11,137 nt of DNA from Acidobacteriota bacterium (GCA_029863825.1 JAOTUP010000025.1:1-11137), one strand, 5' to 3'. Counted from the first letter of the stretch, positions 1 to 6,122 are shown. The notes: generated by a model not told the origin, from the letters alone. Numbers and translations are program-made.

Positions 1-327
1 TACATCGTTCGTGGGCGCAGCTTCGAGAAGCTCGAGCTGGGAGGTGTGCCGCTGGGCTTGCTCCCGGATCGTCACTATCGGGAAGTCGAGCTGTATCTCG
101 AGCCGGGAGATTTCGTCGTGCTCCTCTCCGACGGAGTCGAGGATATGCAAAACCCGGCCGGCGAGGAGTTCGGGCGACAGCGTATCGAAGGCGCCTTGCA
201 ACGGCTGGCGTCGGGATCGGCGCGCCAGATCGCCCAGGGACTACTCGAGGCGACGCGCATGTTCGCGGGCAGCGCCGAGGCCTACGACGACAGAACGATC
301 GTCGTGATGCGTGCCTCCGAGAGTTGA
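1..327 (+). CDS. SpoIIE/RsbU-type PP2C serine phosphatase, C-terminal part (5' truncated by window)
   Basis: This is the last 108 codons of a PP2C-like phosphatase of the SpoIIE/RsbU family. Such enzymes remove phosphate from Ser/Thr on anti-anti-sigma factors or other partners. The frame is open from base 1, so the start lies outside the window. Seen here: the strand-turn motif PGDFVVLLSDGVED (window residues 35-48), whose SDG aspartate is a usual metal ligand, and the terminal motif YDDRTIVVMR (95-104), where the conserved DD closes the metal site. The sequence ends four residues later, as is typical for the family. Any sensor domain (GAF, PAS, HAMP, REC) would be upstream and unseen, so the signal cannot be inferred. 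The next gene begins 78 bases downstream behind its own candidate -10 box, so co-transcription is uncertain. Confidence 0.88.
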   Translation, partial: YIVRGRSFEKLELGGVPLGLLPDRHYREVELYLEPGDFVVLLSDGVEDMQNPAGEEFGRQRIEGALQRLASGSARQIAQGLLEATRMFAGSAEAYDDRTIVVMRASES

Positions 328-361
328 GGCGACCGGTCCAAGGTGTACCGTCGGCGTCGGG

Positions 362-367
362 TATAGT
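362..367 (+). promoter_or_regulatory. candidate -10 box for the sulfotransferase-aminotransferase pair
   Basis: TATAGT matches the sigma-70 -10 consensus at five of six positions and lies 38 bases before the start codon at 406. No good -35 box is seen 16-18 bases upstream. Resemblance to the -10-like boxes before other genes of this window (6123, 8679, 9160) adds a little support. Confidence 0.3.
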
Positions 368-405
368 CCGCGGCATGCCCCGGTGTTCGCAGCCGAGGAG
401 CCGTC

Positions 406-1152
406 ATGCCATCACATCGCATCTGCCTGTGGTCGGGACCGCGAAACATCTCGACAGCGCTGATGTACTCGTTCGCGCAGCGCTCGGACACTCGGGTGGT
501 CGACGAGCCGCTGTACGGACACTACCTGCAGGTCTCAGGCGCCGAGCACCCGGGGAGAGACGAAGTGCTGGCGGCGATGGAGACCGATGGCGAGCGGGTG
601 GTCAGCGAAGTGATTCTGGGGCCCAGCGACCGATCGGTCCTGTTCATGAAGCACATGGCGCATCATTTGCGGGACTTGGATCGGAGATTCCTCACTCGAA
701 CAGTGAACGTTCTTCTGATTCGGCACCCACGTGAGGTTCTGATGTCGCTGGTGAATCAGATCCCGGAACCGACGCTGGCCGATACCGGAATCGGCGTACA
801 GTCTCAGCTGTACCGGGAGCTTCGAGATGTCGGACAAGACCCACCGGTGGTCGACTCACGCGAGCTGCTCCTTGCCCCGCGTCAGGTTCTCGCTTCGTTG
901 CTCCGTCGGCTGGAGCTACCGTTCGAGGAGGCGATGCTCGAGTGGCCGGCAGGCGGCAGGCCGGAAGATGGAGTGTGGGCGCCGCATTGGTATGCGAACG
1001 TCCATCGGTCCACAGGTTTCTCTCCCTACCGACCCAAAGGCGGAGTCCTTCCGCAGCACCTTGTTGCCGTGCTGGAGGAGTGCATGCCTCACTACGATGA
1101 TCTTTACCGCGCTGTCATTCGGGCGCCGAAAGAAGGTCAGGTCGACCAATAA
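406..1152 (+). CDS. sulfotransferase-like P-loop protein, partner of a class IV aminotransferase
   Basis: A 248-residue protein of the sulfotransferase/P-loop superfamily. The N-terminal WSGPRNISTALMYSFAQR (residues 9-26) looks like the PAPS 5'-phosphosulfate loop, followed by DEP (33-35). LLIRHPREVLMSL (103-115) resembles the 3'-phosphate-binding strand. EDGVWAPHWYANVHRSTGF (187-205) is conserved, as I recall it, in the N-terminal half of the plant branched-chain-aminotransferase-like fusion proteins, as are VVDEPLY and the METDGERVV stretch. A good Shine-Dalgarno, GAGGAG (395-400), sits five bases before the ATG. The stop codon overlaps the start of the aminotransferase by one base, so the two are surely co-transcribed and probably translationally coupled. 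Sulfonation activity is unproven; the P-loop has GPRN where kinases have GxxxxGK, as is usual for sulfotransferases. The substrate is unknown. Confidence 0.82.
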   Translation: MPSHRICLWSGPRNISTALMYSFAQRSDTRVVDEPLYGHYLQVSGAEHPGRDEVLAAMETDGERVVSEVILGPSDRSVLFMKHMAHHLRDLDRRFLTRTVNVLLIRHPREVLMSLVNQIPEPTLADTGIGVQSQLYRELRDVGQDPPVVDSRELLLAPRQVLASLLRRLELPFEEAMLEWPAGGRPEDGVWAPHWYANVHRSTGFSPYRPKGGVLPQHLVAVLEECMPHYDDLYRAVIRAPKEGQVDQ

Positions 1153-2075
1153 TGCGCGACTACCTTGCCGCCGAGCTTCCCGACCCGAGAAACGCCAAGA
1201 TCGTGGTGCATGTCGGAGGCGTGCTCGTACCGCGTCGAGAGGCCAAGGTCTCGGTGTTCGACAGCTCGGTCCAGGGAGGTGATGCCGTATGGGAGGGGCT
1301 CAGACTCTATGACGGTGGCATCTTCAAACTGGATGCGCATCTGGACCGATTGCACGCCTCGGCGCACGCGCTCGCCTTTGACGGAATCCCCGAGCGCGAG
1401 GAGATCACGCACGCAATCTTCGAGACTTTGAAGGCCAATGACATGCGCGACGGTGTCCATATTCGGCTGACGCTCACGCGGGGACCAAAGGTGACATCAG
1501 GCATGAGTCGACGATTCAATCGCGCCGGGTGTTGCCTCATTGTCCTCGCCGAGTGGAAGGCACCGGTGTACGGAAACCGGGGAATTCGTCTGATCACGGC
1601 ATCGGTCCGACGTCATTCTCCGCAGACGCTCGATTCGAAGATCCATCACACCAACCTGCTCAATAACATCCTCGCCAAGATCGAGGCCGAGGCCGCCGGC
1701 GCCGACGATGCTGTGATGCTGGATCTGGAGGGCTTCGTGTCGGAAACCAACGCCACCAACTTGTTCATGGCGAAGAGTGGAGAGATCCTCACACCTTGGG
1801 CCGACAGCTGCCTTCCGGGCATCACTCGTGCCGTCGTCATCGAGTTGGCCAGGGAGTCCGGAATCCCCTGCCGGGAGACCCGCCTGAGCCTGACGCAGCT
1901 TTACACGGCGGACGAGGTTTTCACCACCGGCACCATGGGTGAGCTCGCTGCGGTGCTCGAGATCGATGGCCGGACTATCGGCTCAGGCGAAGCGGGGCCG
2001 CTCACGGACCGTCTGCAGGCCAGTTACCTGGAAAAGGCCAAGCGGGAGAGCGAGCGGCTTCCTGTCGCGGAGTGA
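1152..2075 (+). CDS. class IV PLP-dependent aminotransferase (branched-chain / D-amino-acid type)
   Basis: A 307-residue fold-type IV PLP enzyme, the family of branched-chain aminotransferase, D-alanine aminotransferase and aminodeoxychorismate lyase. Landmarks: VSVFDSSVQGGDAVWEGLR (33-51); the predicted Schiff-base lysine K163 in LDSKIHHTNLLNNILAK; VSETNATNLF (196-205), where E198 should contact the pyridine nitrogen; LPGITR (221-226) and TTGTMGE (258-264) for the cofactor phosphate. Length fits a complete BCAT-like enzyme. The start ATG overlaps the upstream TAA (TAATG), implying coupling. The closest relatives I can recall are the C-terminal halves of plant 'BCAT-like' proteins, where the same LDSKIHH and SETNATN blocks occur, rather than classical IlvE. 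The amino donor is therefore uncertain and I assign no symbol. No biosynthetic ilv or leu genes are nearby. Confidence 0.9.
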   Translation: MRDYLAAELPDPRNAKIVVHVGGVLVPRREAKVSVFDSSVQGGDAVWEGLRLYDGGIFKLDAHLDRLHASAHALAFDGIPEREEITHAIFETLKANDMRDGVHIRLTLTRGPKVTSGMSRRFNRAGCCLIVLAEWKAPVYGNRGIRLITASVRRHSPQTLDSKIHHTNLLNNILAKIEAEAAGADDAVMLDLEGFVSETNATNLFMAKSGEILTPWADSCLPGITRAVVIELARESGIPCRETRLSLTQLYTADEVFTTGTMGELAAVLEIDGRTIGSGEAGPLTDRLQASYLEKAKRESERLPVAE

Positions 2076-2084
2076 TGAGTGTGG

Positions 2085-2114
2085 TTGACAATTCCGCGAG
2101 CTTTCCCGCATCAT
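2085..2114 (+). promoter_or_regulatory. candidate sigma-70 promoter for the 2121-2397 RNA
   Basis: TTGACA (2085-2090) is a perfect -35 hexamer. CATCAT (2109-2114) lies 18 bases downstream and matches four of six -10 positions. A start near 2121 would give a leader of about 125 bases before the tiny ORF. The box begins only ten bases after the aminotransferase stop, so it would make the following RNA independent of that operon. Confidence 0.4.
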
Positions 2115-2229
2115 TTGATCAACGTCCCCTCCGCGCACTCTCGATCGATGAGCGTAGCGCGGCGGCTCTAACGGTTTGGGCGGCCGACGGAGCCGGGCGG
2201 GTTGGGACCCGCCGATAACGGAGACGCCC

Positions 2230-2245
2230 AGAAAGGAGGTGGTCC
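2230..2245 (+). promoter_or_regulatory. extended Shine-Dalgarno complementary to the full canonical 16S 3' end
   Basis: AGAAAGGAGGTGGTCC can pair with all 16 bases of the common bacterial 16S 3' end GGATCACCTCCTTTCT, using one G-U wobble. Ordinary sites pair over 4-8 bases. It lies one base before the GTG at 2247, with seven bases between its GGAGG core and that codon. The 16S tail of this organism is assumed, not seen. Confidence 0.75.
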
Positions 2246-2246
2246 A

Positions 2247-2291
2247 GTGGAGATTGATAAACGCGGTTTGACGGAGGTGGCGTCCCCGTAG
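2247..2291 (+). CDS. 14-codon micro-ORF behind the extended Shine-Dalgarno
   Basis: GTG start, then VEIDKRGLTEVASP and TAG. The spacing from GGAGG (2235-2239) to GTG is seven bases, ideal for initiation. There is no run of one amino acid, so it does not look like a classical attenuation leader peptide. Its last codons form the 5' arm of the junction stem (2276-2282), and the TAG (2289-2291) is in the loop of hairpin 2283-2295, so a ribosome at the stop would block folding there. It may be a regulatory ORF whose translation matters more than its product, or the site may only bind ribosomes. No homolog is known to me. Confidence 0.45.
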   Translation: MEIDKRGLTEVASP

Positions 2292-2361
2292 GGGAAGCTC
2301 CCGAGTCACACTGGGGGTTTGCCCCGTTCGAGGGGTAACCCAGCGCCACCAAGGCAAACCC

Positions 2362-2397
2362 AAGGGCCCCGGTCGAATATCGGCCGGGGTCTTTCTT
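2362..2397 (+). terminator. intrinsic (rho-independent) terminator upstream of the histidine kinase
   Basis: Stem CCCCGGTCG (2367-2375) pairs with CGGCCGGGG (2381-2389) over nine pairs including one T-G, with loop AATAT. It is followed by TCTTTCTT, and AAGGG before it can extend the stem. It ends transcription running rightwards, 58 bases before the kinase start. It either closes the small RNA or gates read-through into the kinase. Confidence 0.8.
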
Positions 2398-2411
2398 CGT
2401 CCAGGCGGCTT

Positions 2412-2420
2412 TGGTGTAAC
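2412..2420 (+). promoter_or_regulatory. weak candidate extended -10 for the histidine kinase
   Basis: TGGTGTAAC contains a TG-N extension and TGTAAC, four of six matches to the -10 consensus, 36 bases before the kinase ATG and after the terminator. There is no convincing -35 box. Without a promoter of its own the kinase would depend on read-through of the terminator. Confidence 0.2.
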
Positions 2421-2455
2421 CTTCTGACAGCTTGACGTCGTTTTGATGTGGATCA

Positions 2456-4915
2456 ATGGTGAGTGCCCCTGAACCCCCGGATGAGTCGGCGCGGCTGGCT
2501 GCGCTGCGTGAATTGGAGCTCCTCGATCGTGAGGCCGGCGAGCGCTTCACTCGCATCACGCGACTGATCAAGATCCTGTTCGAGGTGCCGATATCCTGTG
2601 TTTCCCTCGTCGATGCCGATCGCGAGTGGTTCGTTGCATGTGAAGGCATTGACGGGCGGAGTAACCCGCGCGACCAGTCGTTCTGCGCTCATACCATCCT
2701 CAGCGAAGAGACGCTGGTGATCGAGAACGCTCTGGAGGACGAGCGCTTCGTCGAGAACCCCATGGTGACTGCCAGCCCCGGCATTCGCTTCTACGCCGGT
2801 CATCCGATCTGTGCTCCCGACGGGAGTCGCATCGGGGCCGTGAGTGTTCGTGACTATCGCGCTCGCAAGTTCACGCAGCGCGAGCGGAACCTACTGGCGG
2901 ACGTCGCACTCATGGTTGAGGACGAGATCCGCATCGGTCGGGTGGCTCGGCTCGAGCGCGAGATCTTGGAGCGGACGATCGCTCAGCAGAAAGCCGAAAA
3001 AGAGCGGGAGAAGTTCTTCGAGCTGTCGATCGACCTGCTATGCATCGCCGATTTCAACGGCTACTTCCGTTCCTTGAGCCCGTCCTGGGAGCGTGTGACC
3101 GGCTATTCGCTGGAGGAGCTGAAGAAAGCGCCGTTTGTCGAGTTCGTGCACCCGGATGATCGCGATGCGACGAATCGCGAGGCGGAGCGCATCGGCGAAG
3201 GGGCCAGGACACTCATATTCGAGAATCGCTACATCTGCAAGGACGGCAGCCCGCGCTGGCTCTATTGGACGGCGGTTCCTGATCTCGAGGAAGGGCTCAT
3301 TTATGCAGTGGCGCGCGACATGACCGTGCGCAAGGAGTGGGAGGAAACGCTGCGCGCCGCCAAAGAAGAGGCGGAGCTGGCAAATCACGCGAAAAGTGAT
3401 TTTCTCGCCGCCATGAGTCACGAGTTGAGAACGCCACTCAACTCCGTGATCGGCTTCGCCAATGTCCTGCTTTCCGACAGTGCGAATCGCCTCAGCGAGA
3501 AGCAGCGCAGCTACCTGGAGAGAATCGGCGCGAACGGCGAGCATCTTCTCGAGCTCATCAATGAAGTTCTGGATCTGGCAAAGGTGGAGGCCGGGAAGGT
3601 CGATGCCGTTTTCGAGTCGGCTGACATTGGCGAGCTCGTTCGAGACGTGGCGTTGCAGTTCGAGCCGCAGGTCGTTGGCTCACCGACCGAGCTGAAGGTC
3701 GAGGTGCCCGAGGGCGTCCAGTCGTTGACGGCCGATGTTCGACTGCTGCGGCAAATCCTTTTCAACCTCATCGGCAATGCCGTCAAATTCACGCCCCAGG
3801 GCAGGATCACTGTTCGCGTGCTCACCGATTCGGAGGACCGTCCGCGCACGATCGAAGTAGCCGACACCGGGATCGGTATCCCGGAAGAGAAGCAAGCCGA
3901 GATCTTCAAGAGCTTCGAGCAGCTCGATTCGAGCACCTCCCGCAGCTTCCAGGGTTCCGGCCTGGGCTTGGCGATCTGTCGATCATTGTGCGGAGTTCTC
4001 AACTACGGCTTGACAGTAGAGAGTGAGGTCGGTCGTGGCTCGACGTTCAAAGTGGAGCTGAGTGAGCCGAACCTCGACGTCGAGGTCGGCCAGCCGAAGT
4101 CCGACAGTCAGGCCGTACCGATCGAGGTCGTGCGCGAGATCGAGGAGGCCGAGCGTCACGGCGTGTCGTTCCACGACAAGTTGGTGTTGGTGATTGATGA
4201 CGATCCCGACTCTCGACTCATCCTCAGCCAATGCCTGCACGAGCTGGGGTGTCAGGTTCTGACGGCGACGTCGGCGATGCAGGGCGTGAGGTTGGCTCGG
4301 GATCGGGCGCCTGATCTCATCACGCTGGACCTGCTGATGCCGGAGATGACGGGGTGGCAGATCCTGGGGCACTTCACCGAGGATGAGGACTTGCGCGACA
4401 TTCCGGTCATTGTGGTGAGTGCGGTGGCGAGGGAACAGGGACGCAGTGCGCTGGGTGCGACAGAAATCCTGAACAAGCCCATCGATCCCGCTCAGCTGAA
4501 GCACTCTCTGGAGCGAAACCTGCCGCTCAATGCCGGCAAAGTGCTGGTAGTCGACGACAGTGCCGACGATCGAGAGCTCATCGCCGGGTATCTGCGTCGA
4601 GGGGGGGCAAAGGTCGAGGTAGTTGGCTCCGCGGGCGACGCCTTGGCGATTCTCGAAGGCTTCACGCCCGACCTGGCGATCATTGACTTGCTTATGCCCG
4701 AAATGGACGGCGCCGAGCTGGTGACGGAGCTACGCCGTCGCAAGCATCTGCGGGACTTCCCGATCCTGATCGTGACCGCGAAAGACCTCGAAGCCGACGA
4801 GCTGGAGCGTCTGAGTCGGGCATCGGCGGCCATTGTCGCCAAGGGCCCACGGCTCCGCGGAGATCTCAACGAGCTCTGCTGGAAGCTCTGGCGATTGCGC
4901 GAGCCGGCCGCCTGA
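2456..4915 (+). CDS. soluble hybrid sensor histidine kinase, GAF-PAS-HisKA-HATPase-REC-REC
   Basis: An 819-residue two-component sensor with no membrane segment or signal peptide, so it senses inside the cytoplasm. Order: GAF (about 18-160, including ISCVSLVDADREWFVACEGI), a charged coiled coil (162-188), PAS with PAC (about 188-295), HisKA with phospho-acceptor H322 in SHELRTP, and HATPase with N-box NLIGNAVKF (437-445), DTGIG (470-474) and GSGLGLAI (500-507). The first receiver has acidic residues at 581-583, phospho-acceptor D625 and K674. The second has D700/D701, D744, T774 and K796. All catalytic residues are present. There is no DNA-binding or enzymatic output and no Hpt domain, so phosphate must leave to partners elsewhere. 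The frame is closed by TGA at 2444, so ATG 2456 (or GTG 2459) is the earliest start, and the Shine-Dalgarno is poor. It lies 58 bases beyond a strong terminator. The ligand is unknown. Confidence 0.93.
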   Translation: MVSAPEPPDESARLAALRELELLDREAGERFTRITRLIKILFEVPISCVSLVDADREWFVACEGIDGRSNPRDQSFCAHTILSEETLVIENALEDERFVENPMVTASPGIRFYAGHPICAPDGSRIGAVSVRDYRARKFTQRERNLLADVALMVEDEIRIGRVARLEREILERTIAQQKAEKEREKFFELSIDLLCIADFNGYFRSLSPSWERVTGYSLEELKKAPFVEFVHPDDRDATNREAERIGEGARTLIFENRYICKDGSPRWLYWTAVPDLEEGLIYAVARDMTVRKEWEETLRAAKEEAELANHAKSDFLAAMSHELRTPLNSVIGFANVLLSDSANRLSEKQRSYLERIGANGEHLLELINEVLDLAKVEAGKVDAVFESADIGELVRDVALQFEPQVVGSPTELKVEVPEGVQSLTADVRLLRQILFNLIGNAVKFTPQGRITVRVLTDSEDRPRTIEVADTGIGIPEEKQAEIFKSFEQLDSSTSRSFQGSGLGLAICRSLCGVLNYGLTVESEVGRGSTFKVELSEPNLDVEVGQPKSDSQAVPIEVVREIEEAERHGVSFHDKLVLVIDDDPDSRLILSQCLHELGCQVLTATSAMQGVRLARDRAPDLITLDLLMPEMTGWQILGHFTEDEDLRDIPVIVVSAVAREQGRSALGATEILNKPIDPAQLKHSLERNLPLNAGKVLVVDDSADDRELIAGYLRRGGAKVEVVGSAGDALAILEGFTPDLAIIDLLMPEMDGAELVTELRRRKHLRDFPILIVTAKDLEADELERLSRASAAIVAKGPRLRGDLNELCWKLWRLREPAA

Positions 4916-5009
4916 GACCCGTCAGCCGCCGAGGGAGCTCGGCGCCAATGCAGCTCGGCGTGCGTCTCGATCGAGTGCCGAGATGCTCTTCTCAGGACAC
5001 CGCGCTCAA

Positions 5010-5141
5010 GGCTGTCATCGGTGGACGCGTGACACCGGTGACAGGAAACCGCCCGCCCTGAGCCCCCTATCCAGTCACCGTTTTGGAATCGGCCACCGCG
5101 GGCACACAGTCGCCGCTCCACATCCGTCACCGATGACAGCC
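5010..5141. repeat. 14-bp perfect inverted repeat flanking the first 51-bp repeat copy
   Basis: GGCTGTCATCGGTG (5010-5023) is the exact reverse complement of CACCGATGACAGCC (5128-5141). The arms are 104 bases apart and enclose direct-repeat copy 1. They share GTCA/CCG words with the direct repeats. A long cruciform or RNA stem is possible; a small non-autonomous element is another reading. Confidence 0.6.
5030..5080 (+). repeat. 51-bp direct repeat, copy 1
   Basis: It starts with TGACACCGGTGACAG (containing the palindrome CACCGGTG) and ends with TATCCAGTCACCG. It matches copy 2 (5182-5232) at 46 of 51 positions by hand count, with no gap. Differences cluster in the middle (positions 30-37 of the unit). 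Confidence 0.8.
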
Positions 5142-5162
5142 GCGAGCAGGTGACGTGACCAT

Positions 5163-5186
5163 CCCTCACGCCCTCACGCCCTGACA
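5163..5186 (+). repeat. 8-bp tandem units, first block (CCCTCACG-type, three units)
   Basis: CCCTCACG, CCCTCACG, CCCTGACA run head to tail and end inside the start of direct-repeat copy 2. A second block of the same unit lies just after that copy. Confidence 0.6.
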
Positions 5187-5232
5187 CCGGTGACAGTAAA
5201 CCGCCCGCCCACAACCCGCTATCCAGTCACCG
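5182..5232 (+). repeat. 51-bp direct repeat, copy 2
   Basis: Second copy of the unit at 5030-5080, offset by 152 bases. It is flanked on both sides by CCCTCAC-type 8-bp tandem units, unlike copy 1. Confidence 0.8.
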
Positions 5233-5237
5233 CTCGG

Positions 5238-5261
5238 CCCTCACACCCTCACGTCCTCACA
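5238..5261 (+). repeat. 8-bp tandem units, second block (three units)
   Basis: CCCTCACA, CCCTCACG, TCCTCACA. The last unit contains the stop codon of the phosphorylase (complement of 5257-5259), so the repeat array has run into, or helped form, the gene's 3' end. Confidence 0.55.
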
Positions 5262-6090
5262 CGCCATCGATGCCCACCCATACACCGACCCCGGCGAGAG
5301 CCACCCGGATCGCTCGCTCCTCGGCGATGCCGGCGAGATCCGCATCGAAGGTCATGCTGCAGTCGTCGGTGCCGAAGACCGCAAAGACGGCGGCAGCTCG
5401 GCAGTCAGTCGATCCCGATGAGGCCAGGGATCGGGCTGTCGGTGAGTGCGTTGCGGCCAGCACCAGCAGGGCGGAAGTTTCCATCTCGGTGGCGATGACC
5501 CCACAGCGTCGCAGCCAGGCGGTATATTCGAGGTTCGCGGCTCCCGCAGGGCCTCGCCCGAACTCCCGACCGTACAACGACGCTTTACTGTGGCAGATGC
5601 CGAGAAAGGTGTCATTTTCGAGACCGCTCAGCCGGGCTCCCTCGGCGAGCGCCCGAACGCCGTCAGGGTGCGCGACCGCGGGATACTCCAGAGGCGCATA
5701 GTGGCGACTGGTCCGCTCGTCACGGACGGCACCGGTGGCGATTACCAACTGGCCGGGCACGATCTCGGGCACCATCGTGCCGCACGACCCGACACGCAAC
5801 AGGCGTCGCGCGCCGCAGGAGAGCAGCTCGGAGACGACGACCTCGACCGACGCGCTGCCGATGCCGCTGGCCACCGCCATGACGTCGATTGCCCGCCCTT
5901 CTGCGGAACGGAGCGTGCCCAACTCGACGGTATGGCCGCGGGGGTTTCCGAGCGTCGAGCGATCCTGGAAGTGTTCGGCGATTTTCTCGGCCCGTGACGG
6001 ATCTCCAGGGAGCAAAACATAGCGGCCGAGACCGTCGTTGCCGTCGACCTCATCGCTGCCGATGTGGAGGTGATGAGCGGGCGTCGTCAT
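5257..6090 (-). CDS. nucleoside phosphorylase (uridine phosphorylase-like, PNP/UDP family 1)
   Basis: A 277-residue cytoplasmic enzyme of the family that splits nucleosides with phosphate into base plus ribose-1-phosphate. Landmarks: YVLLPGDPSRAEKIAEHF (24-41) with the phosphate-binding glycine; LLRVGSCGTM (97-106), whose R99 matches the phosphate-binding arginine of E. coli uridine phosphorylase; HYAPLEYPAVAHPD (130-143); and TEMET (201-205), the ribose-binding EME motif. HSKASLYGREFG (167-178) resembles the SKDSFYG type of uridine phosphorylase rather than the E. coli Q-x-R uracil pocket, so base preference is open. About 13 extra residues follow the EME helix (roughly 213-230) compared with the E. 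coli enzyme. It diverges from a 5'-nucleotidase-like lipoprotein, which fits nucleoside salvage. The stop lies in a tandem repeat. No strong Shine-Dalgarno is seen. Confidence 0.88.
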   Translation of the reverse strand: MTTPAHHLHIGSDEVDGNDGLGRYVLLPGDPSRAEKIAEHFQDRSTLGNPRGHTVELGTLRSAEGRAIDVMAVASGIGSASVEVVVSELLSCGARRLLRVGSCGTMVPEIVPGQLVIATGAVRDERTSRHYAPLEYPAVAHPDGVRALAEGARLSGLENDTFLGICHSKASLYGREFGRGPAGAANLEYTAWLRRCGVIATEMETSALLVLAATHSPTARSLASSGSTDCRAAAVFAVFGTDDCSMTFDADLAGIAEERAIRVALAGVGVWVGIDGV

Positions 6091-6122
6091 CCGTCGATCT
6101 TAGTCGAGGAGGCGTTTGCGTC

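Larger units (their letters stand above)
2121..2397 (+). ncRNA. candidate structured leader or small RNA carrying a 14-codon ORF, ended by an intrinsic terminator
   Basis: The segment between the candidate promoter and the terminator folds well by eye. Hairpin 2196-2213 has a 7-bp stem (GGCGGGT/ACCCGCC). TGGGCG (2177-2182) pairs with CGCCCA (2225-2230) around it. Downstream, GGTGGCG (2276-2282) pairs with CGCCACC (2344-2350) and encloses two hairpins, 2283-2295 (loop GTA) and 2311-2343 (inner stem CCCC/GGGG, loop GTTCGA), making a three-way junction. A rival 9-bp pairing, GGGTTTGCC (2315-2323) with GGCAAACCC (2353-2361), would break the second hairpin. The tiny ORF runs into the junction and its stop lies in the first hairpin loop. 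I cannot match it to an RNA family I know. The RNA 5' end is inferred; structure and terminator are read from sequence. Confidence 0.45.
4916..5256. other. 341-base noncoding gap between converging genes, rich in GTCACC/GGTGAC motifs
   Basis: No credible gene. The kinase and the nucleoside phosphorylase converge here. Near the kinase end is a 7-bp hairpin (4927-4944, CGCCGAG/CTCGGCG) without a T run, a weak terminator candidate. The rest is built from repeated GTCACCG, TGACACCGGTGACAG and CCCTCAC words, listed separately. Base use is C-rich on the + strand in the last 100 bases. Confidence 0.7.

Noticed and set aside
324..734. 136-residue + strand frame overlapping the sulfotransferase
   Set aside because: Shifted-frame shadow of 406-1152; Arg/Ala-rich with no domain, while the real gene has motifs and Shine-Dalgarno.
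2230..2245. Fragment of an antisense 16S rRNA gene
   Set aside because: The match to the 16S end stops after 16 bases; the following sequence does not continue as complement of 16S.
2121..2397. tRNA, tmRNA, RNase P RNA or SRP RNA
   Set aside because: No cloverleaf with T-arm GTTCRA in the right stem context, no SsrA-like tag ending in LAA, and no conserved RNase P or SRP core words. The GTTCGA loop at 2326-2331 alone is not enough.
4492..5214. 240-residue - strand frame across the kinase end and repeat gap
   Set aside because: Low-complexity Arg/Ser-rich translation, antisense to the second receiver domain, no Shine-Dalgarno.
5030..5232. CRISPR-like direct repeats
   Set aside because: Only two copies, 46 of 51 matching, 152 bases apart, with no regular spacers and no cas genes.
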